DNA of 12,828 bases from an uncultured Collinsella sp. (GCA_900554135.1 USFU01000035.1:1-12828); one strand, 5' to 3'; counted from the first letter of the stretch, positions 1 through 10,444 are shown. The notes: generated from the letters alone by a model not told the origin. Numbers and translations: made by a program.

Positions 1-188
1 TGCTCGGCGGTTTTACCGGCACCGTAGACAACCTCGCCGGCTCCCTGGCGCACTCCGCGCGAAAGATCGAGCTGCGCAAAGCCCAAATCGGCGGTCGGAG
101 CCGTCTGGATGCGCGTAAGGGCGACGGCCGGGGTGACTGATCCGCCTGCAACATCGCTCAGCAGCTGCTCTAGATCTCGCTTATCCAT
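1..188 (-). CDS. larB: LarB, nickel-pincer nucleotide cofactor biosynthesis protein (N-terminal part, cut by window edge)
   Basis: The first 62 codons are visible, starting with MDKRDLEQLL and running past DLGFAQLDLSRGVRQG to GEVVYGAGKT. The pattern of a short helical N-terminus, 'DLGFA.LD..R..RQG..EVVY..GKT', is the one I associate with LarB, the AIR-carboxylase-like enzyme that carboxylates the pyridine ring of nicotinic acid adenine dinucleotide. That is the first step toward the nickel-pincer cofactor of lactate racemase and related enzymes. The family is about 250 residues, so roughly three quarters, including the carboxylase-like core, lies outside the window. The ATG at 186-188 has a GAAGGGAAC ribosome binding site just upstream. 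The gene follows serB in the same direction after 114 bp but has its own promoter and palindrome. The call rests on N-terminal motif recognition only; larC and larE cannot be seen. Confidence 0.8.
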   Translation of the reverse strand, partial: MDKRDLEQLLSDVAGGSVTPAVALTRIQTAPTADLGFAQLDLSRGVRQGAGEVVYGAGKTAE

Positions 189-232
189 ATATGTTCCCTT
201 CGACGGCGCAAAGTCTAGCACTCAAAGGGTAT

Positions 233-266
233 GTTTCCGAACACTAAGACAAAATTGTTCGGAAAC
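233..266. promoter_or_regulatory. 11-bp perfect inverted repeat overlapping the larB -10 box (candidate operator)
   Basis: Arms GTTTCCGAACA (233-243) and TGTTCGGAAAC (256-266) are perfectly complementary around a 12-nt spacer. On the larB strand the first arm begins inside the TATAGT -10 box and the repeat covers the likely transcription start, a typical repressor position. There is no T-run after it, so a terminator is unlikely. A 5'-UTR hairpin is the alternative. Confidence 0.5.
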
Positions 267-293
267 TATAGGACAGGCTGATTCAATTGTTAG
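265..293 (-). promoter_or_regulatory. Candidate larB promoter
   Basis: Read on the minus strand, a -35-like CTAACA (288-293, 4/6 to consensus) and a -10 TATAGT (265-270, 5/6) are separated by exactly 17 bp. This is well placed for the larB start at 188. There is no terminator between serB and this point, so read-through from serB is also possible. Confidence 0.5.
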
Positions 294-302
294 ACAGATC
301 GG

Positions 303-938
303 CTAGTCGCGCAGGATGATGTCCATGGCGAGCATCAGGTTGCGCTCGTCGATGGTAAACGGGGCTGCCTCGCGCGTCTTGGGCTTGGCGCAAAACGCGA
401 TGCCTGTGCCCGCGGCCTGGATCATGGGGATGTCGTTTGCCCCGTCGCCAATAGCGACCGTATGGGCCATGTCGACGCCGCACTCAACTGCCCAGTCCAG
501 CAGCTGGATGAGCTTGGACTCCTTGGTCACAATGTCTGCCGCCAGCTTACCCGTGAGCTTGCCGTCTACGACCTCCAGGCGGTTGGCCAGGCAAAAATCG
601 ATGCCCGCGGCGGCTACGATCTTGTCAGCGACCTCGTGGAAGCCGCCGCTCACCACGCCGACCTTCCAGCCCTTGCTGTGTGCCGAGCGCACAAGCTCCA
701 ACGCGCCGGGGGTAAATGTCACGCGCTCAAAGGTGCGCTCGAACACGCTCTCGTCCAGGTCGGCGAGCAGCCCCACGCGCTCCTTGAGCGCTTGCTTAAA
801 GTCCAGCTCGCCGCGCATGGCGCGTTCGGTGATCCGCGCAACTTGCTCGCCCACGCCTGCCTCCTCGCCCAACAGGTCGATGACCTCCTGGTTGATGAGC
901 GTGGAGTCGATATCCATAACGATGAGGCGTGCAGTCAT
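303..938 (-). CDS. serB: Phosphoserine phosphatase SerB (HAD superfamily)
   Basis: A 211-residue protein that should hydrolyse O-phosphoserine to serine, the last step of serine synthesis, in the cytoplasm. The HAD motifs are all present: motif I DIDST at residues 9-13 (nucleophile Asp9, acid/base Asp11), motif II SGG at 97-99, a lysine at 139 or 142 for motif III, and GDGAND at 164-169 binding magnesium. The cap region with FERTFERVTFTPGA is SerB-like. The N-terminal ACT-type domain of E. coli SerB is absent, giving the compact form. An upstream ATG would add 15 residues (MRQCAPIQLH...), but the ATG at 936-938 is preceded by GGAAAGG at good distance and places the catalytic Asp at the usual position, so I chose it. 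It is divergent from aspS, and larB lies downstream. No clear promoter was identified. Confidence 0.92.
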   Translation of the reverse strand: MTARLIVMDIDSTLINQEVIDLLGEEAGVGEQVARITERAMRGELDFKQALKERVGLLADLDESVFERTFERVTFTPGALELVRSAHSKGWKVGVVSGGFHEVADKIVAAAGIDFCLANRLEVVDGKLTGKLAADIVTKESKLIQLLDWAVECGVDMAHTVAIGDGANDIPMIQAAGTGIAFCAKPKTREAAPFTIDERNLMLAMDIILRD

Positions 939-1131
939 GGCGGGCCTTTCCGAGTGCAGTTGTATTGGGGCACATTGTCGCACGTGACGAGCGCGGGCAG
1001 GTGCCGCGGTGCGTCAATTGTTTCGTCTCCGTCAAGTCTTTGGGCGAGAACTACTTTTCCGCGGCACATCGACACAGGTGCGATAAGATAGAACGCCATG
1101 TCTGGCTGCGCGGTTTACGCAGGCTGGGCAA

Positions 1132-1173
1132 ATCTGTACGACGCCGCCCGGAACGACACGGGGCGGCACAGAT
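1132..1173 (+). promoter_or_regulatory. Bulged hairpin in the aspS leader
   Basis: Just before the aspS ribosome binding site, ATCTGT (1132-1137) and GCCGCCC (1143-1149) pair with GGGCGGC (1161-1167) and ACAGAT (1168-1173). This gives a 13-bp stem with a one-sided 5-nt bulge (ACGAC) and an 11-nt loop. No T-run follows, so it is not a terminator. The T-box consensus is not seen. A TAAGAT at 1084-1089 is a possible -10 but has no good -35; the remaining 939-1131 holds nothing I can name. Confidence 0.5.
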
Positions 1174-1194
1174 CCATAAAGGAGGATCACTGGT

Positions 1195-2982
1195 ATGAGC
1201 CAGACCCGTCCCATTGACGAGCATTCCATGCACACCCGTACCTGCGGCGAGCTTCGCTTCGAGAACGTGGGCGAAGAGGTCACCCTCACCGGTTGGGTGA
1301 GCCGTCGCCGCGACCACGGCGGCCTTATCTTCTGCGACCTTCGCGACCGCGAGGGCATCACGCAGCTCACCTTCGACCCCGAGCACTCCGACGGCGACGC
1401 CTTTAAGATCGCCGAGACCATGCGTCCCGAGTGGCCTATCAAGATTCACGGCGTCGTGCGCGCCCGTGGCGAGGAGACCACCAACACCAAGCTCGCGACC
1501 GGCGAGATCGAGGTCCTGACCGACCACGCCGAGGTGCTCAACACTTCTGTTACCCCGCCGTTCCAGATCGAGGACGGCATCGAGACGAGCGAGGACACCC
1601 GTCTGCGTTATCGCTATCTGGACCTCCGTCGTCCCGAGATGATGGCCAACCTCAAGCTGCGCTCCGACTTTACCTTTGCCATTCGCGAGGCGCTGCACAA
1701 CCGTGAGTTCATGGAGGTCGAGACGCCCTCCCTGTTCAAGTCCACTCCCGAGGGCGCCCGCGACTTCATCGTCCCCAGCCGCATCCAGCCGGGCAACTTC
1801 TACGCCCTGCCGCAGTCCCCGCAGCTTCTGAAACAGCTGCTCATGGTCGGTGGCGTCGAGCGCTACTACCAGGTTGCCAAGTGCTTCCGCGACGAAGACC
1901 TGCGTGCCGACCGTCAGCCCGAGTTCACCCAGGTCGATATCGAGATGTCTTTCGTGGACCAGAACGATGTCATGAGCGCGCTCGAAGAGGTTCTTGCCGA
2001 TGCCTTCGGCCGCATGGGTGTCGAGATGCCCACGCCGCTGCGTCGCATGAACTACTGGGATGCCATGGACACCTATGGCTCCGACAAGCCCGATACCCGC
2101 TATGGCATGCACTTGGTCGACCTGACCGACATCTTTGCCAACTCCAAGTTCAAGGTCTTTGCGACCGCCGCAAACGAGGAGGGCTCTGTCGTCAAGGCCA
2201 TCAACGCCAAGGGCGCCGGTGCCTGGGCACGTGCCAAGATCGATAAGCTCGCCGGCGTGGCCTCCACGTTTGGCGCCAAGGGCCTGGCATGGATCGCCTT
2301 CCGCGAGGACGGCTCCATTAACAGCCCCATCGTCAAGTTCTTCTCGGACGAGGAGATGGCTGCTCTGCGCGAGCGCATGGACGTCGAGCCCGGCGACCTT
2401 GTGATGTTCGCCGCCGGCCCGCGTTTGCTCTCCGACGAGATCCTGGGCGGCATGCGTTCGCACATGGCCAATGCGCTCGAGATCAAGCGCGAGGGTCACG
2501 ACTTCCTGTGGGTCGTCAACTTCCCGCTGTTCCACTGGGATGAGGACCGCAAGGCCTATGCTGCCGAGCACCAGCCCTTCACCCTGCCGACCGAGACCGA
2601 CATCGCCAAGATCGAGGCCGACCCGCTGGCGGCCGGTTCTTGCACCTACGACTTTGTCATGGACGGCTTTGAGGCCGGTGGCGGCGGTATGCGTATCCAC
2701 AACGCCGAGATGCAGATGTCCATGCTCAAGCTCCTGGGCTTTACCGAGGAGCGCGCCGAGTCTCAGTTTGGCTTCCTCATGGAGGCTCTCAAGTTCGGTG
2801 CGCCCCCGATGGGCGGTTTCGCTCTGGGCCTGGACCGCGTGTGCATGCTGCTCACCGGTTCCGACTCCATCCGCGACGTCATGGCGTTCCCCAAGACGGC
2901 CAGCGGCTCCGACCTCATGTCGGGCGCCCCGAGTGCCGTTAGCGGTGCCCAGCTCAAGGACGTCAGCCTGCGCCTGATGTAG
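1195..2982 (+). CDS. aspS: Aspartyl-tRNA synthetase, bacterial type, probably non-discriminating
   Basis: A 595-residue class IIb synthetase that charges tRNA-Asp. The N-terminal OB-fold anticodon domain (about 12-115) contains RRRDHGG (residues 37-43). The AspRS signature QSPQLLK is at 207-213, motif 2 FRDEDLRADRQPEF starts at 231, the bacterial GAD-type insertion lies between about 290 and 410, and motif 3 GFALGLDR is at 541-548. Length matches bacterial AspRS (about 590). His41 sits where non-discriminating enzymes such as that of Pseudomonas aeruginosa have His and E. coli has Leu. This suggests the enzyme also charges tRNA-Asn for later amidation by GatCAB; that is inference. The start at 1195 has a near-perfect AAAGGAGG (1178-1185) 9 nt upstream. 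A second in-frame ATG at 1228 aligns with the E. coli start but has no comparable ribosome binding site. The gene is monocistronic, ending at a strong terminator. Confidence 0.97.
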   Translation: MSQTRPIDEHSMHTRTCGELRFENVGEEVTLTGWVSRRRDHGGLIFCDLRDREGITQLTFDPEHSDGDAFKIAETMRPEWPIKIHGVVRARGEETTNTKLATGEIEVLTDHAEVLNTSVTPPFQIEDGIETSEDTRLRYRYLDLRRPEMMANLKLRSDFTFAIREALHNREFMEVETPSLFKSTPEGARDFIVPSRIQPGNFYALPQSPQLLKQLLMVGGVERYYQVAKCFRDEDLRADRQPEFTQVDIEMSFVDQNDVMSALEEVLADAFGRMGVEMPTPLRRMNYWDAMDTYGSDKPDTRYGMHLVDLTDIFANSKFKVFATAANEEGSVVKAINAKGAGAWARAKIDKLAGVASTFGAKGLAWIAFREDGSINSPIVKFFSDEEMAALRERMDVEPGDLVMFAAGPRLLSDEILGGMRSHMANALEIKREGHDFLWVVNFPLFHWDEDRKAYAAEHQPFTLPTETDIAKIEADPLAAGSCTYDFVMDGFEAGGGGMRIHNAEMQMSMLKLLGFTEERAESQFGFLMEALKFGAPPMGGFALGLDRVCMLLTGSDSIRDVMAFPKTASGSDLMSGAPSAVSGAQLKDVSLRLM

Positions 2983-3005
2983 GCAAGCGGCTACATATTG
3001 CTTGC

Positions 3006-3040
3006 AACGAGGGAAGGACGTGTGCCTTCCCTCGTTTTTT
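3006..3040 (+). terminator. Rho-independent terminator of aspS
   Basis: AACGAGGGAAGG (3006-3017) pairs perfectly with CCTTCCCTCGTT (3025-3036) across a 7-nt loop and runs directly into six T residues (3035-3040). It lies 24 bp after the aspS stop. Confidence 0.95.
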
Positions 3041-3113
3041 ATACGCCGAGATTGTGAGGACATGGGGTGACCGGGCGTCGCGGAAAGTGCGTCCCGGAAT
3101 CTGGGTCCAGAAC

Positions 3114-3279
3114 GGGTCGCGCTTTCCCAAAGGGGGTCCTCTGGGAAAGCGCGACCCAGAATTCGGCAAAATAATGGGGCACAGTTTCCGGTTGAACTGT
3201 CTAACGGAAACTGTGCCCCAGAATGAGCGCTCAAAACGTGGCAGGCTTTCCGCAACAACTGTCTGGCGGAAAGCCTGCC
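3114..3279. repeat. Array of three long perfect hairpins with identical loop geometry
   Basis: Hairpin A has 16-bp arms at 3114-3129 and 3142-3157; B has 16-bp arms at 3175-3190 and 3205-3220; C has 14-bp arms at 3240-3253 and 3266-3279. All stems are perfect. In each the inner stem is TTTCC(C/G) pairing with (C/G)GGAAA, with exactly 14 nt between these hexamers, and B and C share TGTCT at the same loop position (A has GTCCT). The outer stem sequences differ (GGGTCGCG, TGGGGCACAG, GGCAGG) yet stay perfectly paired. A and B are each followed by AGAAT. A single right-arm-like piece, GCGGAAAGTGCGTCCC (3080-3095) followed by GGAAT, looks like a decayed fourth unit. Unit period is about 61-65 bp. 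The units are not identical direct repeats, so this is not CRISPR. Confidence 0.85.
3233..3279 (-). terminator. Probable terminator of the LacI-family gene (hairpin C)
   Basis: On the minus strand hairpin C starts 8 bp after the regulator's stop codon, has a 14-bp perfect stem, and is followed by ACGTTTTG. Hairpin B, next in line, is followed on that strand by ATTATTTTG and may be a backup. The T-runs are short, so strength is uncertain. Confidence 0.6.
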
Positions 3280-3287
3280 TCAGTTTC

Positions 3288-4304
3288 TTATAGCGAGTCT
3301 CTCTGGATCAGCTGCATGTGCATCACGGAGGTGGTGGGCTCGGCACCCTTGATCATGTCGAGCGCAATGTTGGCGGCCATGTGGCCTTCTTCGCGCAGGG
3401 GCTGGCGGACGGTCGTGAGCGCGGGGACGCAGCGCGTCGCAACCTCGTGATCGTCGAAGCCGACGACAGAAACGTCCGCCGGAACGGATAGGCCTGCCTC
3501 GTTGAGTGCGGTGATGACGCCAGCCGCGATACGGTCCGATCCGCAGAGCACGCCATCGAAAGCAATCTCGCGCGCGAGGATCTGGTGCATGGCCTGATAG
3601 CCGTCTCCGTTGTTCCAGCCGGTATAGATAACGTTTGCGTCTGGGAGGTCTTCGCCCAAGACGGCACGGTAGCCGCGCAGGCGGTCGACAACAGCGGGGT
3701 TGTCTTGCGGTCCCAACACGGCGACGATATCTTTGCGCCCGCGTTCCTTCATGGCGAGTGCCGCAAAGCGTCCGCCCTCTTCGTCGTCAGAGTAGACCGT
3801 CGAGAACACATCGCGATAGGGGTGGCCCTCGAGCTGGCCGCACAACACGGTGGGTACGCCCAGCTCGCGCAGCACCTCGAGCAGCTCGCTGCCCTTGTAG
3901 GGGGAGACGTCGATCACGGCGTCGAACGAGCGGCGCTCAAAGTGCTCGCGTGCGCGGTTGCGCTCATGCGTAGAAGACGCCTGCAAGATAACGGGCAGAT
4001 AGGACGACTCCGACAGTTCCTCGGTAATGCCGCTCAAAAACTCGCTATAGGTGGGGTCGCTGAAGAGTTCACTCAGGGGCTCGGTCACGAGCACGGCGAT
4101 GATTTCCGTGCGCCCGACAGCGAGCGCTCGGCCACGAGCGTTGGGGACAAAATTGACTTTCTTGGCCGCCGCGCGGACGCGCTTTTTGGTTTCCTCGCTA
4201 ATGCGGGGCGAATCGTTGAGAGCGCGCGATGCCGTGGAGCGCGACACGCCGGCAGCTGCGGCAACCTCGGCAAGCGTAGGTGCGGTGCGAACTGGTTGGG
4301 TCAT
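3288..4304 (-). CDS. LacI-family transcriptional repressor, probable regulator of the divergent ebgAC genes
   Basis: A 338-residue LacI/GalR protein. The helix-turn-helix lies at about residues 10-35 (TLAEVAAAAGVSRSTASRALN), with Arg22 and Ser23 at the positions that set operator specificity (Tyr17/Gln18 of LacI). The hinge helix follows (VPNARGRALAVGRT, about 52-65), then a periplasmic-binding-protein-like effector domain ending in GSDRIAAGVITALNEAG and VSVVGFDDHEVA, typical of the family. The ATG at 4302-4304 has AGGAG 6 nt upstream. The gene is divergent from ebgA, like a dedicated local repressor, and three identical palindromes lie before ebgA. E. coli ebg also has a LacI-type regulator (EbgR), but I see only family-level resemblance, so no gene symbol is given. 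The inducer, presumably a beta-galactoside or a derivative, cannot be read from the sequence. Confidence 0.93.
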   Translation of the reverse strand: MTQPVRTAPTLAEVAAAAGVSRSTASRALNDSPRISEETKKRVRAAAKKVNFVPNARGRALAVGRTEIIAVLVTEPLSELFSDPTYSEFLSGITEELSESSYLPVILQASSTHERNRAREHFERRSFDAVIDVSPYKGSELLEVLRELGVPTVLCGQLEGHPYRDVFSTVYSDDEEGGRFAALAMKERGRKDIVAVLGPQDNPAVVDRLRGYRAVLGEDLPDANVIYTGWNNGDGYQAMHQILAREIAFDGVLCGSDRIAAGVITALNEAGLSVPADVSVVGFDDHEVATRCVPALTTVRQPLREEGHMAANIALDMIKGAEPTTSVMHMQLIQRDSL

Positions 4305-4547
4305 GGCGTCTCCTGGAAAATGCGGTCGATGTTGTCACTGATGCGGGCTGGTGCGGATACAGCTTACTATAGTGCGCCTGAACAGCGTTCATGGTATCCG
4401 GTGACCGGTGTCGTTTTGCAACCAAGCCGCAATCGAATACGTCTCGTATGGGTGAGATATCAGCGGGCGTGGCGGTTGCCTACGAGCTTAAGAACGATGT
4501 CTTGCGCTGAGTTTCGATACTCAGGGTGACATAAGTGTCGCGGTTGT
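4305..4547. promoter_or_regulatory. Regulator-proximal half of the divergent control region
   Basis: A gene-free stretch. On the minus strand TATAGT (4366-4371), within the palindrome ACTATAGT, is a plausible -10 for the LacI-type gene, although the -35 is poor. Other small symmetries are CCGGTGACCGG (4398-4408) and CTGAGT/ACTCAG (4507-4512, 4519-4524). None matches the CAACCGGTTG operators, so direct autoregulation through a fourth copy is not supported. Confidence 0.35.
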
Positions 4548-4560
4548 ACAACCGGTTGCA
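4541..4560. promoter_or_regulatory. Operator O1 for the LacI-family repressor (composite palindrome)
   Basis: The core CAACCGGTTG (4549-4558) lies within ACAACCGGTTGCA. It overlaps a second perfect 14-bp palindrome, CGGTTGTACAACCG (4541-4554). The CG-centred symmetry is typical of LacI-family sites. It lies upstream of the ebgA -35. Confidence 0.75.
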
Positions 4561-4592
4561 CCGTTAAACCGACCAAATCGACCGTTCAGCGG

Positions 4593-4605
4593 ACAACCGG
4601 TTGCA
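4593..4605. promoter_or_regulatory. Operator O2 for the LacI-family repressor
   Basis: Same 13-bp sequence ACAACCGGTTGCA as O1 and O3, with the core at 4594-4603 centred 45 bp after O1. It overlaps the candidate ebgA -35 (TTGCAC, 4601-4606). Confidence 0.8.
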
Positions 4606-4630
4606 CAGTATTTTGCATCGCCCGTAAGAT
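4601..4630 (+). promoter_or_regulatory. Candidate ebgA promoter
   Basis: TTGCAC (4601-4606) and TAAGAT (4625-4630) are separated by 18 bp. The -35 is weak (3/6), but the -10 is acceptable (5/6) and is flanked tightly by O2 and O3, which would cover the -35 and the start site. Confidence 0.5.
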
Positions 4631-4634
4631 AAGG

Positions 4635-4647
4635 ACAACCGGTTGCA
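4635..4647. promoter_or_regulatory. Operator O3 for the LacI-family repressor
   Basis: Third copy of ACAACCGGTTGCA, core 4636-4645, centred 42 bp after O2. It lies just after the -10 TAAGAT, over the expected transcription start. O2 and O3 share 15 bp including the flanks (GACAACCGGTTGCACA). Confidence 0.8.
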
Positions 4648-4665
4648 CAAGAATCACTACGATGA

Positions 4666-7689
<3,024 letters not shown>

Positions 7690-7692
7690 GTC

Positions 7693-8148
7693 ATGCATGT
7701 CTTTAACTCGCGCGTCGATTTCGACGCTCAGATGAAGTCCGTCAAGAAGTGGATGCGCACCGGTCAGGCGCTCGATGGCGTTGCCGACCTGCAGCACGAC
7801 GTGGCTTACTCCATCGGCGACTCGTTGGTGTACTGGTGGGTCTATGCCCGCGAGGCCGCTACCGCCGATCTGGTCGGTCACCGTCGCTACCATGCCGTGC
7901 TCGCTCCGTTCGACGGCGACCTGACCGTCGAGGTGGCTTCCAAGGCGGATCTTACCTGCACGCGCACTTACAGCGATATCGACGATCGCGAGCGCTTTGA
8001 GGGGGCGGGGGAGACCGTGACGATTCCCGCCGGCGGCGTTGCCGTCGTCGAAGTTGACGAGGCCTACCGTGTCGTGGCCGATGTCGCGGATTCCCGCGTC
8101 GTGGTACTGCACGTGACGGTTGAAGGTTATTCCTTCCCCAACAAGTAG
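7693..8148 (+). CDS. ebgC: Beta-galactosidase small subunit EbgC (YhcH/YjgK/YiaL family)
   Basis: A 151-residue cupin-like protein. From memory it aligns over its full length with E. coli EbgC (149 residues), which assembles with EbgA and is needed for full activity. Shared landmarks are VAYSIGDSL at 37-45, GHRRYH at 62-67, the SDIDDRERFEGAGETV stretch at about 94-109, DEAYR at 122-126, and the C-terminal VTVEGYSFPNK. Only 3 nt separate the ebgA stop from this ATG, and its AAGGAGG ribosome binding site (7678-7684) lies inside the last ebgA codons. The two subunits are therefore almost certainly co-transcribed and translationally coupled. Other members of the family are sugar isomerase-like or of unknown function, but the position next to ebgA makes the subunit role the best call. 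Confidence 0.93.
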   Translation: MHVFNSRVDFDAQMKSVKKWMRTGQALDGVADLQHDVAYSIGDSLVYWWVYAREAATADLVGHRRYHAVLAPFDGDLTVEVASKADLTCTRTYSDIDDRERFEGAGETVTIPAGGVAVVEVDEAYRVVADVADSRVVVLHVTVEGYSFPNK

Positions 8149-8234
8149 TATTCGTCCGTTTGGGCGTTTGCTTAGCGCCGTTAAGGGGGATGGCTTTGTT
8201 GACTCCCTTTTCCCCATTCCCCTTAGCAGGTGCG

Positions 8235-8269
8235 CCGTCCACGATTGCGCTTGCAGTCCGGACGGTTTT
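8235..8269 (+). terminator. Possible terminator or attenuator after ebgC
   Basis: CCGTCC (8235-8240) pairs with GGACGG (8260-8265). Nested inside, GATTGC (8243-8248) pairs with GCAGTC (8253-8258, one G-U) around a GCTT loop, and TTTTA follows. The stem is good but the T-run short. It suggests ebgAC and the permease are at least partly separate units. A TATAAC (8278-8283) just downstream may be a -10 for the permease, without a recognisable -35. An imperfect TAAGGGG/CCCCTTA symmetry precedes it (about 8180-8226). Confidence 0.5.
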
Positions 8270-8289
8270 AGATGAGATATAACGGATGA

Positions 8290-9765
<1,476 letters not shown>

Positions 9766-9812
9766 CGGCTAGGATTAATCTGCGGCTGTGGAATAAATCG
9801 ATTCCCTTTCCT

Positions 9813-9842
9813 AAGGAGGGGCCTTACGAGGCCCCTCCTTTT
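9813..9842 (+). terminator. Rho-independent terminator of the permease gene
   Basis: AAGGAGGGGCCT (9813-9824) pairs perfectly with AGGCCCCTCCTT (9829-9840) around a TACG tetraloop, followed by TT and TGTTTT. Confidence 0.92.
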
Positions 9843-9868
9843 GTGTTTTGGGACATGGTTTTGGACCC

Positions 9869-10090
9869 CGTGGTCAAAAAATGCCAAATATGAGTACTGT
9901 TGCAAAAGAGGTGTCATATTTTTCGGCCCGTTCTGAGCGAAAATGGGCTCAAAATCAATTTATCTAACCCCCTTTAAAGGGCGTTTGACGGCTTTCAACC
10001 TCTTCGAATCGCTCAAAGTAGGCACTTTGCTCTCGATTTTGCTGCTACTAAATTGGTGACAGTACTCATATTTGCCACTTTTTGCCCACG
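9869..10090. mobile_element. 222-bp element with 32-bp terminal inverted repeats (MITE-like candidate)
   Basis: The ends at 9869-9900 and 10059-10090 are inverted copies matching at 29 of 32 positions, with an uninterrupted 16-bp identical inner part (CAAATATGAGTACTGT). The mismatches are isolated single bases. The 158-bp interior has no open reading frame of note and is AT-richer than its neighbours. It contains a perfect palindrome CCCTTTAAAGGG (9970-9981) close to the middle and a third copy of TCATATTT (9914-9921). No target-site duplication is obvious. A non-autonomous mobile element is the best explanation; a paired regulatory or structured-RNA element is the alternative. The rest of this gene-free stretch (9766-10186) holds the permease terminator and a possible -10 for the next gene (TACAAT, 10127-10132). 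Confidence 0.6.
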
Positions 10091-10186
10091 AGGTGTTCAG
10101 AGGAGCTCTCGACAAGCATCTAACGCTACAATAACTACCACGTGGCTGGGTTTGCCGGCCGAATGTGCGATGCCGCGGGAGGGGAC

Positions 10187-10435
10187 ATGGTCGAGTTTAC
10201 AAAGACGATTAAAGATCCGTTGGGACTGCATGCCCGCCCGGTTGCGCTGCTTTACGACATCATTGCCAAGCATCGTAGCAACGTATCGGTCAGTATCGGC
10301 GATCGCCATACCGACGGCCGCGATGTAATGGGGCTCATGGCTCTCTACGGCGAGTGCGGCGAGGACATCATCTTCCGCGTTTCGGGCGTAGACGAGGCTT
10401 CCTGCGTCACGTCGATCAGAAACCTCTCGCTCTAA
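10187..10435 (+). CDS. HPr-family phosphocarrier with Asp at the regulatory Ser46 position
   Basis: An 82-residue HPr fold (usual length 85-88). HPr accepts phosphate from PEP via Enzyme I on His15 and hands it to sugar-specific IIA domains. Here LGLHARPV places the active His at exactly residue 15, with Arg17. The site of HPr kinase phosphorylation, normally K-S-I-M-G around Ser46, reads R45-D46-V47-M48-G49, so the serine is replaced by aspartate while the rest of the helix (GLMAL) and the C-terminal G-DE motif remain. In-frame upstream starts at 10142 (GTG) and 10163 (ATG) would spoil the His15 numbering. The ATG at 10187 has GGGAGGGG directly before it, with short spacing. No Enzyme I, kinase or EII gene is nearby. 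It stands alone, bounded by its own terminator. It could be the cell's general HPr or a specialised paralogue. Confidence 0.9.
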   Translation: MVEFTKTIKDPLGLHARPVALLYDIIAKHRSNVSVSIGDRHTDGRDVMGLMALYGECGEDIIFRVSGVDEASCVTSIRNLSL

Positions 10436-10444
10436 GCATGACAG

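Noticed and set aside
233..266. Inverted repeat as the serB terminator
   Set aside because: No T-run follows on the minus strand and the repeat sits on the larB -10 box, which fits an operator better.
939..1194. T-box or other known riboswitch before aspS
   Set aside because: No T-box consensus, no anti-terminator/terminator pair and no T-run; only the bulged hairpin can be supported.
1051..3258. 735-codon open frame on the minus strand opposite aspS
   Set aside because: It lies antisense to an unmistakable aspS, has the low-complexity Leu/Gly/His/Val composition typical of the complementary frame of GC-rich genes, and has no recognisable domain or ribosome binding site.
3114..3279. CRISPR-like array of short palindromic repeats
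   Set aside because: The three hairpins differ in stem sequence, spacers are only 17-19 bp and partly similar to one another, and no cas gene is present.
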